DNA from: Craterostigma plantagineum
Taxonomy: Eukaryota; Streptophyta; Magnoliopsida; Lamiales; Linderniaceae
Direction of reading: 5' to 3'
DNA: 64,000 bases
NCBI GenBank assembly: GCA_027422505.1
Contig: JAPQWV010000005.1
Coordinates: forward strand, 12,405,501-12,469,500
A program made the translations under genes and the position numbers. The notes below the pieces were generated by a model, which saw only the letters and a program-made list of their open reading frames with translations, was not told the origin of the DNA and searched no databases. Below are positions 34,298 through 46,473 of the stretch, piece by piece (within the stretch, counting starts at the first letter, position 1; each line of letters opens with the position of its first letter).

Positions 34298-37200
34298 TTA
34301 CGGAAGATTCAACATGCCTAATTTTCCGACAAGGAATTGAAATCGTTTCTCATCCAATGCCTTGGTGAAAATGTCGGCTAGTTGAAAATCCGTGTTCACA
34401 AAGTACATCTCTATCGTGCCTTTTTCTACGTGATCTTTGATAAAATGATATCTAATGTCTATGTGTTTTGTGCGTGAATGATGAACAGGATTGCAAGTAA
34501 TGGCGATTGCACTCTGACTATCACTATATATGGGTATATTATTCAGATTGTACCCATAGTCGCGAAGCTGTGTCCGCATCCACAACATCTGTGAGCAACA
34601 GCTGGCAGCAGCTTCGTATTCTGCTTCGGCCGTCGAAGTTGACACACAGTTCTGCTTTTTGGATGACCAGCAAACCAGCTTTTCGCCTAAAAATTGAGCG
34701 CCACCGGACGTGCTTTTCTTGTCCATTCGGCAACCTGCATAGTCAGCGTCAGTGTAGCCGATAAGTTTACAATTCGTACCCTTTGGATACCATAGGCCAA
34801 GGGTAGAGGTGCCCTTAAGGTAGCGTAAAATTCTTTTGACCGCGAGCAGATGGGATTCTTTGGGATCGGCTTGAAAACGGGCACACAAGCACGTGGCAAA
34901 CATGATGTCCGGCCGGCTCGAAGTAAGGTAGAGAAGAGATCCAATGATACTGCGATACAATGTGATGTCGACCGACTTGCCAAAGGGATCGGCATCCAAC
35001 TTGCAGCTTGGTGACATAGGAGTGCTGAGAGTCTTGCTCTGGTCTTGATGAAATTTCTTCAGACTTGATGTATTTTGTCTGACTGATGAAAATTCCATCA
35101 TTGAGCTGCCTGACTTGGAGTCCTAAGAAATATTGCATCTCTCCCATGTGACTCATCTCGAATTTGCTCGTCATGAGATCTCCAAACTTCTTGCAGAGCC
35201 GAGGATTTGTTGATCCGAAGATGATGTCGTCGACGTATACTTGGACGACCATCAGATCTTTGTCATGCCATTTAGTGAAGAGGGTTGTGTCTATCGTTCC
35301 TCGTATGAATCCAGACTCCACGAGGAAATCACTCAGGACATCGTACCAAGCACGTGGGGCTTGATTTAGTCCATAGAGAGCTTTGTCCAAGCGATAGACA
35401 TGATCGGGATGTTCTTGATCAACGAAACCTTCCGGCTGAGCGACGTAGACTTCTTCTTTTAACATGCCGTTGAGAAAGGAGGTTTTAACATCCATCTGAT
35501 AGAGTTTGAAGTCTTTGTGAGCCGCATAAGCCAGCAGGAGGCGGATAGCTTCGATACGGGCAACAGGAGCATAAGTCTCATCGTAGTCGATGCCTTCCTG
35601 TTGATTGTATCCCTTAGCAACTAGCCTTGCTTTGTTCCGGATCACTTCACCATCTTTATTTTTCTTATTCTTGAAAACCCATTTAGTTCCGACCACAGTT
35701 TTCCCATGTGGACAGGGTACCAAGGTCCACACTTGAAGACGTTCGAATTGATTGATTTTCTCTTGCATTGCGATTGTCCAATCCGGGTCTCGAAGTGCGT
35801 CTGCTACTTTGGTAGGCTCGTTTTGGCTCAGGAAGCAACTGAAAAGACTGTGTTGACGACGTGTCCTCACACCAACCGAGGGATCGCCAATTATCTGATC
35901 AACCGAGTGGCCTCTCGTCCACTTGCGCTCATGAGGCAAGGCTGAAGTCGATGCGTCAGCTATCTGTGGATCTAGATTGCCTATAGTCTCAGATTGATCA
36001 TTTGTCTGAGGAAGTTCCAATACTGCACTTGGATTGATCGTCTCAGATGATACTTCCTCGATGACCACTGTAGGTTCTTCGGTGTTCTGTGGCAATTCTG
36101 AATCGGGTGGGGTAGAGGTGTGAGATGAACTTGGTACGTCGGTCTCGTTCGGTATATAATCCATTGTTGGTGTAGGCGTGTATGACTGATATACCGGTTC
36201 GAAGAGAGAATCCAAGTCGTCTATTGCAAGTCTCGTTGCTTCGTCTGACACTGATCCTGAAGTTGTTGCCATCTTCTGTTGGTTTTGTGCCAACACACCA
36301 GTGATTACGGGTTCTGAAATGTTGTCTTCAGAAGCGAACGGGTTAGGCACGGGTCCTGGACTGAATTGACCAGAAGCCATCTCTGCCACTTCGTGGAAAC
36401 TGACATTATAGCTTTCCTTAATAGTTCGGTTAGACTTGATGTATACTCGGTACGCTTTTGATGTTGAAGAATACCCGACAAATGTAGCTTCGAATGCTTT
36501 AGGGTCGAACTTTGCACGTTGCTCTCGGTCGTTCGCCACAAAGCACTTGCACTCGAAGACTTTAAGGAAAGAGATGTTGGGCACTCTTCTATTCACAATC
36601 TCGTACGGAGTCTTGTTGAACCGTTTTTGAACCACCGTCCTGTTCTGAGTAAAACAAGCGGTATTGACTGCTTCAGCCCATAGAAAGTGTGGAAGTTCCA
36701 ATTGGATCAGCAATGTACGAGCGGCTTCCACTAGTGTTCGATTTTTCCTTTCAACGACCCCATTTTGTTGAGGTGTTTTGGCGGCTGAAAATGTTGACTT
36801 ATTCCAAGTTTCTGATAAAACTCACTGAGGTGATTGTTCTTGAACTCAGTGTCGTTGTCTGTTCGAACAACTTGAATAGTCTGTTGCAGCAGTTTTTGGG
36901 TGTCCACAAAATTGATGATCAAGTCACCAGTCTCATCTTTCGTTCGGAGGAACTTAGTCCACGTGTAGCGAGAATAGTCATCCACAATCACTAGGACATA
37001 CTTTCTTCCATTGATACTCTGAGTCTGCATCGGACCACAGAGATCCATGTGAATTAGTTCCAATGGTCGAGAAGTAGATGCAATTTGCTTGACGTGATGA
37101 GATGCTCGCTTCATTTTTCCCAATTGACATGCCGAACAGTGATGCTCCCTTTGTAGTTGTATAGTTGGAAGACCGTGAACCAACTTTTTCGTAGAAAGAC

Positions 37201-37650
37201 GTTGGAGAGCTTTCATATTCAGATGAGACAGTCGTTGATGCCATAAGCTGTTCCTCTATAAATCAGTCTGAGAAATGAGGCATACAGCTGTCGAGGGCCG
37301 CACAGACGTCAGGTTGATCGTGTAAAGATTGGATCTCCGAAGTCCTTGAAGGAGTTCTGTGTCCTGACTATCCACAATTCTGCACCGGTCAGCATGGAAG
37401 ACCACCTGGAATCCTTTGTCACAGAATTGGCCTATGCTGAACAAGTTATGGCGGAGGCCTTCGACGTACGAGACATCTTTGATGGTTAGATTCTTCAGAG
37501 TGATATCCCCAAGTCCTAGAATCGGGGCTGAATCGTTGTTCCCAAATCTGACTTTGCCGTTTGGTCGTCTTTTTAGTTGATCAGCAGCTCTTGACTACCA
37601 GTCATGTGTGTGGAGCAACCAGAGTCGAGGTACCACACATGATGGATCTG
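34298..37650 (-). pseudogene. pol: SIRE-like copia pol, - strand
   Basis: Protease (WYLDSGCSTHMTG, near 37610-37640), GAG-pre-integrase, integrase (37216-36731, MDLCGP, RTDNDTEFKN; then [10 protein letters not shown]), an acidic/Ser-rich spacer, RT (about 35830-35080, with intact [10 protein letters not shown] near 35230) and RNase H to GMLNLP at 34298. Breaks: a frame change after the protease near 37580, others near 37250, one base missing near 36795 (integrase), and five bases missing near 35060 (between RT and RNase H), all relative to the + copy. RT and the integrase tail are one 638-codon frame (36731-34815). The domains are otherwise well conserved, so inactivation is recent. Confidence 0.92.
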
Positions 37651-37660
37651 CAAAAACAAT

Positions 37661-40426
37661 TTAGAGAGCTTTAGGTACCCACTTAAACATGGGTCCTCTC
37701 GGATTAGCAGATTTAGTTTTGGGTTCAGATATGACTCCTAAATCTATTTTTGGAAGAGTCTTAATAACCCATTGCACTTTTGAAAAAGTGGGTTTGGGTT
37801 TTGCCTCTATAGGAGACTTGGCCCTTTTGGCTTTAGTCGTCCTAGGCGGAGATTTAGGAACCCATTTGGGTTGAACCTTACAGGGAAGGTTAATTTCAGC
37901 ACGTACAAATGCTTTGAAGGGTTTGACTGAGGAAAAGATCTTTTCTTGTGATAGTCTCCTAAGGTGCTTGGGGGATTTAATTTCTACGGGATACCTTAGG
38001 TGAGTACATTCATGTACGGTGCCATAAGCTTTCTTTATGGCTGGATCTTGTTTCCTACGTGTCTTCCTAGTGGCATTTGTTTCAGAATGATTACTTTTTG
38101 ACGTAGAGCCTATTACAAAGTTGGTGCTTCTAAAGGTGATCGGCTGAAGTGAATAAGTAGAAGCAACTATCTTAAAAGTGGAAATAGCTCTTTTATTTCT
38201 ACGAGTGTCTTTTATTGTAACAGAAGGAGTAGCATGCTCAGAAACATTTAAATCTAATGGCTCCTTCTTTATCTTAGTGCTAGACACTCTCGCCTTTGTT
38301 TTTAGTGCTGACGCTACGCTTCATGTAGACGTAGATAAAGTGAAATTAGTCATAGCGCTTTTAACATAATTATTTTTACAATATTTATCTTTCAAAGGCG
38401 ATTTTTCATTTTTCACGCTTTTTGTAATAGCGTGAGAGGTAGTTTGGAAGGACGAGGAAGCCTTGAGATTTTCCATCTCCTTAAAGAATTTTTTCTTTTC
38501 GGCTTCGAAATTCTCTCGTTCTTTTTCTAACTTTGCCTGCGACTCCTCTATCTGTTTTATGATAGGGGGTTTGTAGAGAGAATTTTTATAATTAATGGTT
38601 TTAACTTCCTCGTGGTGTGTTCGAGAGTCTGGAGGTAGAAATTGAGCTAAATTGCAGACAGGTGTTAGAGTTTCTTTCCTATTTTTGTCCCTTTCATTTA
38701 GTTCTTTGTAGTCAAAGGGGATTTCTGGACCATGTGGACCTTGTCTAATGGATGAATCGAAAGTATTTTCATAAGACGATTCAGTAAAATTTCTAAGAGA
38801 GGTTATTCTTAAGCCCATGTGTTTAACATCGTATATTTATTTCTTTTGTAAAACACACGGGTTAGTAAAACCTATGCCTTCTATAGGATTATAGAACTCT
38901 ATATCCTTAAGCTTGTTCAAAAATATCGTCTGTTCGGATTGTCCCCTACGCGTAACTATATCGTCTAATTTCTTTACTTTGGCATATAGTTTCTTGCGTT
39001 CCTCACCTAGGAGAGCAAAATTATTTTCCACGGTTAGTTTAGCGGCTTGACAGGCATCGAAATCCTTACTAAGCTCACTAATCTTAGCATTCGATGTTTC
39101 TAATTGAGCTTCTAAGTTAGTGATCTTAGAGGTAGCTTCGGTTATCCTACAATTTAAAATGGCTTTCTCGTTGAGATTTCTAACCAAGCAATAGTAGTTA
39201 TTTGCTAGCCTATCTTCTAATTCCTTAATCTTTTCGCTCTGTTGTCCTAGTTGAGGTTGACTAGTCTCTCTAGACTATAGGCTCTTAGTAAGTTCATTTA
39301 TTTTTGCACTAGAGCTCCTATGTTCTTGTTCGAGACTATCTATCTTCTCCTGAGCTCTCTCAAGTTCGTTCTCTACTTCCTTTATACTTTTCTGCTCACG
39401 TTTCATGTTAGCATATTGCTTTTGATATGATTCTAACATGGTCAATAATGTGGAAGGAGTGACTACCTAATTTGAAGACGTGGATGCGTTGTCGTCGTCC
39501 GTACGAGTGGATGTTTCGGCGTCCAATTCGTTGTCGAGACGGGCCATGAGGGCTAAGTTCTCTTCTTCGGAGTTCGACGTGTCCTCGAGCCATTGGTCCT
39601 GTTCAGCCATGAGAGCTACTCCAGCTTCTTTCTGTTTTGTCAATTGAAGCTTCCTGGAGTAGTAGTTTGCATCTCTTTTCTTCGGGAGAGTGCACTCTCT
39701 GGCGAAGTGACCTGCTTTGCCACAGTTAAAACATTTGTTAGTCTCTTTGGGATTCTTGACCTCGGAACTCTCCGGAGCACGTTCTTTGTTCTTGGAGCTT
39801 GTAGTCCGAAGTCTATTGGCTGAGGTTGAAGACTTCCTCTTGAAGTACTTCTTGCTCATCATTTGTCCAATGAGAGCTAACTGTTTTCCAAGGGTTTTCA
39901 TGTTCGGCTCGACGTCGGAGTCCAATTCATCTTCCGACTTTGATGATGAAGGTGGCCTAACGATCTTTTCCTTTCTTGACCTTGTGCTCCTCTTCTCCAA
40001 GACTAAGGCAACCGTGTCATCGGTTTGTTTGCCTTTCTGCTCTTTGGTAATCTCGCGGATATCCTCCTCATGCTGAGCGAGATTATCGAACACGGCATGG
40101 ACATCCAACTCCTCTAGATCTTTGTTTTGTCGTATTTGAGTGGATATTTTCTTCCATTCCGTGGGCAGAGAGTATTCTCTAGGCTCCTCCAGAGAGTATT
40201 CTCTAGGCTCCTTTAGTCGCCTAGAAGCTGGAATTGCTGGAGTAGCTGTTTCGTCCCCGGGTACATGAACCCAGAACTGTGCTGGTCCCTCTTCAAGGGA
40301 CTTCAGTAGATTTTCGGCTTGATCCTTTAGAGCAATGAAATTCAGAAAGCGGGTACTCCACACTGTGTATTCGCCTCTTTGCAAGATCGGCGGACGGTTG
40401 TCATTTTCGAGTGAGTATGCATCCAT
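37661..40426 (-). pseudogene. gag: SIRE-like copia gag, - strand, four premature stops
   Basis: A single reading frame of 922 codons with no frameshift, interrupted by stops at codon 320 (TAG, 39467-39469), 384 (TAG, 39275-39277), 530 (TAA, 38837-38839) and 702 (TGA, 38321-38323). Order: N-terminal copia gag domain (MDAYSLENDNRPPILQRGEY), CCHC zinc knuckle (CFNCGKAGHFAREC, near residue 232), a long coiled-coil (about 330-470), a second Lys/Glu coil (LEKERENFEAEKKK), and a basic Lys/Pro tail ending KWVPKAL at a TAA shared with the + copy. It is very long for a copia gag, as in SIRE-type elements. In the + copy the TGA site is GGG. Confidence 0.92.
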
Positions 40427-41488
40427 GTTTGTATTGTAGTCGAGTTGTTGAAGGATCTTCGTTAATTGTTTTGAAGGTTGAAGATGATGTAATGTGCTTC
40501 ACAAGTGACAAAATTCGTTAGTAGCGTTTGATTCGAAAATTAGATCGAGAATTATTTTCGATTCAATCTTAAAGTTTGATCGAAATTAATTCCGTCGAGA
40601 TAGTGTACTGAGTAATGTTCTCGTGCGAGAAATTCTGTCAGCGAGATACTTTACGAGCGAGATAAATTGCTCAAAATCATTCGGTCGAGAAAAATTTCTT
40701 GATCGTGAATTTATTTCGATCGTAAAGAAACAGTACGTTAGTAAGTTTCTCGACAAGTCAAAATAAATCTGTTGACTAGAAAAGTTTCTCTCGTATAAAT
40801 GATTTTCGCCTGGTCAAACGTTAAAAGGTTTGACTGAAAAAGTTTTTCGAGTGAACGTTTTTACGCATGCAAAGTCAAAATAAGTCTCTCTCGAAAAGTT
40901 TTTCTCCATAATGCTCGAGAAATATTATTAACTAAAATCGTTTCTACTGATGACGATTCTAGCGCTAACTTCGTATTCTGACCGAGAAAAATTCTCGCGC
41001 TAAGTTTATCGATCGAGAAACTAATCCGATTGCAAAACTTAGCGAGAAAAATTTGAGCAATCGAGAAAAATTAACAGAATACGATTAACACAAATTCGAG
41101 CAAAAACAAAGAATCAGATAGTGAAGTTTAAGGTAATTGCTCGCAATCAAGTACTAATCACGCACGAACAAGCAATTAAACACGTCATGAAGCAAAATAT
41201 ATCGAATTTGATCAAAATCAGAACGTGTTCTTCATGTTCTTCGCAAACAGTAACACGCAGAAGCAATTCAATCCTAAAAATCGAAGTTCAAACTGCTACA
41301 GAACTGGTCGCAATGATGATCTAACACTTAAACAAGCACAGAAACACCAAATTCAAGTCAATTAAGCACAGAATTAAGCTATTGGATCAAAAAAGGTTTT
41401 CGCGCCAAACTGTTCTTCGATGAACAGTATCCAGAAAATGATTTTCGATCCAATTCTAACAATTTTCGATTAAAAACAGAACGAATCT
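40427..41488 (-). other. SIRE-like 5' leader
   Basis: About 1.06 kb between PBS and gag ATG. AT-rich with many TCGAGAAA/TTTCTCG words, like the downstream region. It has no long frame in sense. The + strand frame 41121-41324 is unsupported. Confidence 0.75.
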
Positions 41489-41500
41489 GCTCTGATACCA
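41489..41500 (-). other. SIRE-like primer-binding site
   Basis: On the - strand TGGTATCAGAGC, two bases (AT) after the LTR end CCTAACA. Pairs with initiator-Met tRNA. Confidence 0.95.
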
Positions 41501-41502
41501 AT

Positions 41503-41853
41503 TGTTAGGTCCTACGATTAACAACTCTACGATCCTAGGGTAGAATTCATAGTAATTCGATCGTTTAGATAAGCAATTGAATTCGATCGAAAAACTCAAA
41601 TGAAGAACAAGAGAGAGAATTCGAGTAGAGTGAGAAAGTTACTGTTGTTTCTCTCTCTAGAAATCAAATTGCAAGCCCTTCGGATCAATTCTCAAAACTT
41701 TCTCTATTAAGCTCAATTGATTTACAAGTATTTATACCAAACAAACTTGGTATAAATATCAAACAAGTCCTAATCTAAGGACTACTATACAAAACGCCCC
41801 TAATTACAAGGACAACTAATGAAATCAAGCACAATTACAAATAGTATTCTACA
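41503..41853 (-). mobile_element. SIRE-like 5' LTR
   Basis: 351 bp, with four substitutions from the 3' LTR. The TATA inverted repeat is at 41729-41758. TSD GAAAA at 41854-41858. Confidence 0.95.
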
Positions 41854-41858
41854 GAAAA

Positions 41859-43030
41859 GACCATTTTACCCCTCACTAGTCAAACTTAGTATTTTCGGCC
41901 AATCAGGGTTTTGGCTAAGCCCCAAACCCTAATGTCTCAATCTAGGACCTAGCCTTGTCTCTCTCTCTGACGATGACGTTGTATCGGTTGCCCTTTTTAA
42001 GCCCGACTCTCTTGGTTCGTCTCAACCGGCCTAGAAGGTATCTAGGAGTTCGGTATTCACCTAGCCAGCCCCGTGGTACCTAACAGATCCCAAGTTGAGT
42101 ACGAATTTGATCTAATCATAATCCACGAACCAACTGTAGATTTTCGTCATACGTTTAAACCCTTTACGTTTGTCCCGGTCGACTGAGAGTCACGCATAGT
42201 CAAACTTACAGAACTCGACTCTATGTCGTTTATGTCGGTGAAAATACCAAAACTGCACTCCACGACTATCGCGAGTCAGTTATATGCTCTGGCAAGAGAC
42301 TTGAATAAATTCCCGCACATTAAACTTGCCATGGGACTTTAACCTTGAATTTAATCGAGACCGTAAATCCCGCTCCGTGGTTCACCCGGCAATCACATCG
42401 AAAAGTCAAGACCGCATTTCGCCGCTGACCCATGCTACCGGCAAGACGGGCCTGGCAAGTGACAAGTCAAGACCTCAAGATCAACCCCAAGTTAATCTTT
42501 TCGGTCTAAGGTTCACGCATACTACTACAGTCAATCGATCGATCAAGGACAATCCAAGCGTGTGATCGTTCGATTACGAGTCAGTGTCAAAATACAGTCC
42601 CCTGATTCATCTTGTATCATTGTCATGGGCTCCCACTTCCCAAGTGAACGGTTCGCACAACCATATTGGACCCATCGACAAACAAGTCGGACGTGTCATT
42701 CCAGTCACCCTACTGGAGACTTAGACTTGTGGACTATTTTAATATTGCAGTATCTCAGCTTACTGGTACCCTCTCTGTCCCCACAGAATCAGTAACTGAA
42801 CTGCCAATATTAGGGTTTTATTAATTTGTCTTATTCACCCAGACTGCAAGGTGAAATCTTTAGACTAATTAATAATATGCCTTTTAATTTATTTATCGAA
42901 TGCTAAATTAGTTATGAATAAAATCATTCCATTAATAAAAGTAATCAAATTACCTTACTAAACACTACAATTACCAAATCGCCCTCGTACTCCCAGTCCT
43001 CGTACGGCATCTAGGGCATATACCTCGACA
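41859..43030 (-). mobile_element. copia-1 5' LTR, outer part
   Basis: Start of the LTR on the - strand (TGTCGAGGTATATGCCC, at 43030), interrupted at 41858 by the SIRE-like element. Bases 41854-41858 (GAAAA) are the target duplication. It matches 44432-45610 and 51620-52805 in reverse complement. Frames such as 42326-42565 have no support from the other copies. Confidence 0.9.
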
Positions 43031-44431
43031 CTCGGGCACGACGCAGACAAGCGCTGGAACCTCACAACCAACTACCCAAACAACCACCACCACGCACCGC
43101 ACCACCCATACTCTAACCCAAATCAACCCACCAACCTTCAACATAAGGACGCCTCAGTCCACACCACCACAGACCTTCACAAGCCCCTTGCTCCGGAAGA
43201 AGAAGCAAGTGCCGTAATGCTCATGGCCTTGGCAGCTACTCAGGCCACTCCCAGCTCGACCGCTCCAGACCAATTGGGACCATCTGGACATGGTGTCAAC
43301 CCACACGAGTTCCTCGACAAATATATATTCGAAGGACAGTGGATGACCCATAGTATGCCCGATAACCATCAAAGACAGAGACTCAAGGACGTTCGACATT
43401 TCCTACAACAAGCTTCGGTGGACCTAGTTCTGATAGGAGATGAAGAACTTCAGGAAGGAGAAGACCATGAACAAATTACCTCAAGGCTTCCAGAATTGAT
43501 TGCGCTACGAGCGAGATTCCCTTACAAGACAAATGCCAGGGACCGTTCGAATCGACACGCCGTGGAAAAACATAATGATTGAAATCTCATTCCTGGAAGA
43601 AGTTCGTCAGAGAATATGGAGGTCACTGAACAAAATTAAGAAGTTGAACGAGTTCGAGCTCAGAGGCATCTCTCACTGGGATCAGCAGAAAAGAATGACG
43701 TATGTTTGGATGCTAACCCATCTTGGTCCAGATGTGAGGCTCGGGATTCCAAAAAGACAACTGAAGAGTCATTTCAAGGACATGTCCCCAATCTGTCAGC
43801 TGCTAAGCGTCTACTGCGCAAAAGGAGGTCCAACTCCCTTCTATGTTATAGAGCGAATAGACAGAACTCGAGAGGAGCTAACCGAGAGCGACCTACCTTA
43901 TCTCCCCGTCGAAGAGGTGTACAATCTCTACAAGCTATACGTAGAGAAATACAAGGGTCCTCAATGCTTCATAAAGAAGGAAGGACTCGAGGGACTATAT
44001 CGCTTCATGATGCGCCAGGTCAAGTACCATGACGCACACGACCTTCAGATGGCTCTGGAGAGCAATATGAAGAAGGTCAACATGACCGTTCTGCTCAATC
44101 AAGGACCTAAGATCGAAGGGCTTCCCAACAATCACGTGCACATCAGCTCAGTCTTAGGGATCACCTACCACAATCTAATTGCAAAGAAGAATAGGTTGAT
44201 GCTGAAGACTGAAGTTCATAAGTTTTGTGATGGAACACTCAAGGTCATCAGGAAGAACATAGAGACGAGACTGGAAGAAATCAATAGAGAGACCATGCTG
44301 AAGCTTCATAGGTTCGTGAGAGAGCAACCCCTCCTGATGGAAAAACTTGAAGTCATCGTGGAGCGATTGGAGCTGAGGAACAGCATAAGGAACTTCGAGC
44401 ATGCGTTGGGCTTGCGCATGACGTACTATGC
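43031..44431 (+). pseudogene. Piece of the SIRE third ORF, + strand
   Basis: It begins with the linker (TCGGGC...CAGACAAGCGCTGGA, matching about 15000-15030 on the - strand) and continues through the Thr-rich repeat into the C-terminal helical block (43217-43582, then 43500-44430 after a frameshift near 43510). Blocks such as IEGLPNNHVHISSVLGITYH and LEGLYRFMMRQVKY are almost unchanged from the - strand copy. The sequence is cut at both ends by LTRs: copia-1 before 43031 and copia-2 from 44432. The last codons of the 339-codon frame lie in the copia-2 LTR and are spurious. Confidence 0.85.
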
Positions 44432-46460
44432 TGTTGAGGTATATGCCCTAGATGCCGTACGAGGACTAGGAGTACGAGGGCACTTTGCTAGTTTTGTAGT
44501 GTTTAGTGATGTAATTTGATTACTTCTATTAATGGAATGACTTTATTCATCATTAATTAATTATTGGATGGATAAATTAAAAGGCAAATTATTATTAGTC
44601 TAAAGATTTCACCTTGCAGTCTGGGTGGATAAGACAAATTAATAAAACCCAAATATTGGCAGTTCAGTTACTGATTCTGTGGGGATAGAGAGGGGCACCA
44701 GTAAGCTGAGATACTGCAATATTAAAATAGTCCACAAGTCTAAGTCTCCAGTAGGGTGACTGGAATGACACGTACGACTTGTTTGTCGATGGGTCCAATA
44801 TGGTTGTGCCAACCGTTCACTTGGAAAGTGGGAGCCCATGACAATGATACAAGATGAATCAGGGGATTATCTGTATTTGGACACTGACTCGTAATCGAAC
44901 GATCACACGCTTGGATTGTCCTTGATCGATCGGTTGATTGTAGTAGTATGCGTGAACCTTAGACCGAAAGGGTTAACTTGGGGTTGATCTTGAGGTCTTG
45001 ACTTGTCACTAGTTTGCTAGGCCCTTTTTGCCGGTGGCATGGGTCACCGGCGAAATGCGGTCTTGACTTTTTGATGTGATTGCCGGTTGAACCGCGGAGC
45101 GGGATTTACGGTCTCGATTAAATTAGAGGTTAACGTCCTATGGCAAGTTTAATGTGCGGGAAGTTATCCAAGTCTCTGGCCAGAGCATATAACTAACTCA
45201 CGATAGTCGTGAAGTGCAGTTTCAGAACTTTCACCGACATAAACGACATAGAGTAGAGTTCTGTAAGTTTGACTATGCGTGACTTTCACTCGACCGGGAC
45301 AAACGTAAAGGGTTTATACGTATGACGAAAATCTACTATCGGTTCATCGATTATGATTAGATCAAATTCGTACTCAACTTAGGATCTGTTCGGTACCACA
45401 GGGCTGGCTAGGTGAATACCGAACTCCTAGATACCTCCTGGGCCGGTTGAGACGAACCAAGAGAGTCGGGCTTAAAAAGGGCAACCGATACAACGTCGTC
45501 ATCAGAGAGAGAGATAAGGCTAGGTCCTAGATTGTGACATTAGGGTTTGGGGCTTGGCCAAAACCTTGATTGGCCGAAAATACTAAGTTTGACTAGTGAG
45601 GGGTAAAATGGTCTTTTCACCTCACGATATATTTTTGAAATAAAATATTTGATATTGAATATTTAGTATATGATTTAAATTAGATTAAGATCTTTATTAT
45701 TTTCTTAGAGAAATAATATTGTTTAATTTGGAATTAAATAATGTATATCGGATATATGTATAAATTTCGAATTTTTATTAGATAAAATTTGGAAAATTAT
45801 TAAATATATTTATATTCGATATTATATATTTAAAATATACTAAATATGATATTTTAATTAATTAAGGTATTTAATTAATTAAATATAAAGTTTAAATTTT
45901 GAATTCATTACTTGGTAAAACGAAGACTTGGTAAAGAGGAAGGTTTGAGGATTTTTCTCCACCCACCTTAACCTATTTTTGGCTAATCCTAAGAGGAATA
46001 AAGAAGGATTTTTTTAGATCCTAAAGTATGTGGAAGCAAAAATTTTCGAAATACAAGCCAAAGAGAGAAAAAAAACTAATAGTTTTCTCCTCTCACCACT
46101 TTCTCTCTCGCACACTCTCTCTCGGGGGCAGCAAGCAGTTCGTTCTTGGCCTAGCTGCACATGCAAGAATAGCTACGACGTTAGTAAGGTGCCGACGTGA
46201 TGATCTTGCAGAAAGAAGGCTTCCCGTTCGTGTGCTTTTGGCGTAGGAGAGGGGCACTACGCCTCGGGGATTCGAAGGATTCGAAGCTAGCCATCGTTAA
46301 GAGATTTCAACAAGGTATCATGGCTGATCCTTTATCTCGTTATATCAATACGTTCTCGTGTTTGTCGCCGAGCGATCTTGGATAGACGGGAAACCCCGTA
46401 AAATTTTAAATTTCGCCGTTCTAGGAACGTGGGTCCAGGGACCCTCGGGGATTCTCAACA
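44432..46460 (+). mobile_element. copia-2 5' LTR
   Basis: 2029 bp, TGTTGAGGTATATGCCC...GGATTCTCAACA. Bases 45601-45650 show the uninterrupted sequence of the SIRE insertion target in copia-1. The AT-rich stretch 45640-45900 is followed by a CT/GA-rich part near 46090-46130. The frame 46028-46246 is not conserved. Confidence 0.93.
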
Positions 46461-46461
46461 G

Positions 46462-46473
46462 TGGTATCAGAGA
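46462..46473 (+). other. copia-2 primer-binding site
   Basis: TGGTATCAGAGA, one base after the LTR; 11 of 12 match the initiator-Met tRNA complement. Confidence 0.9.

Larger units (their letters stand above)
13205..41853 (-). mobile_element. SIRE/Maximus-like copia element with third ORF, complete with TSD
   Basis: Terminal 351-bp LTRs (13205-13555, 41503-41853), PBS, gag, pol, a roughly 6 kb downstream region with an extra coding stretch, and a PPT. It is flanked by GAAAA at 13200-13204 and 41854-41858. It sits in the LTR of copia-1, and copia-2 gives the empty site. Without the nested gypsy sequence (19612-33270) it is about 14,990 bp. The LTRs differ at 4 of 351 positions. All coding regions are broken by stops or small indels. 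Assignment to SIRE/Maximus rests on large size, gag type, integrase/RT motifs and an ORF after pol. Confidence 0.92.
9966..43030 (-). mobile_element. copia-1: truncated copia with 2 kb LTR, interrupted by a SIRE-like element
   Basis: On the - strand: 5' LTR (43030 to 41859, then 13204 to 12368), degenerate PBS, 1.6 kb leader, gag (10742-10236) and the start of pol to about 9966, where it ends abruptly against SIRE + sequence. Total remaining sequence is about 4.4 kb. All parts align with copia-2 (44432-48890) in the opposite orientation. The rest of pol and the 3' LTR are gone. The flank at 43031 (CTCGG) cannot be tested for a TSD because the other end is lost. Confidence 0.85.
2979..44431 (+). 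mobile_element. Level-0 SIRE/Maximus-like copia element (composite, interrupted)
   Basis: Recognised parts are gag (2979-4310), pol (4318-7726), the downstream region (to 9965) and a third-ORF piece (43031-44431). The order and orientation match the - strand element at 13205-41853. The pieces on either side of 9966-43030 are parts of one element if copia-1 inserted in the third-ORF linker and a later deletion removed the 3' end of copia-1 together with the adjacent SIRE sequence. The right end lies beyond copia-2, outside the window. LTR(b) may or may not belong to it. The single-element reading is an inference. Confidence 0.65.
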
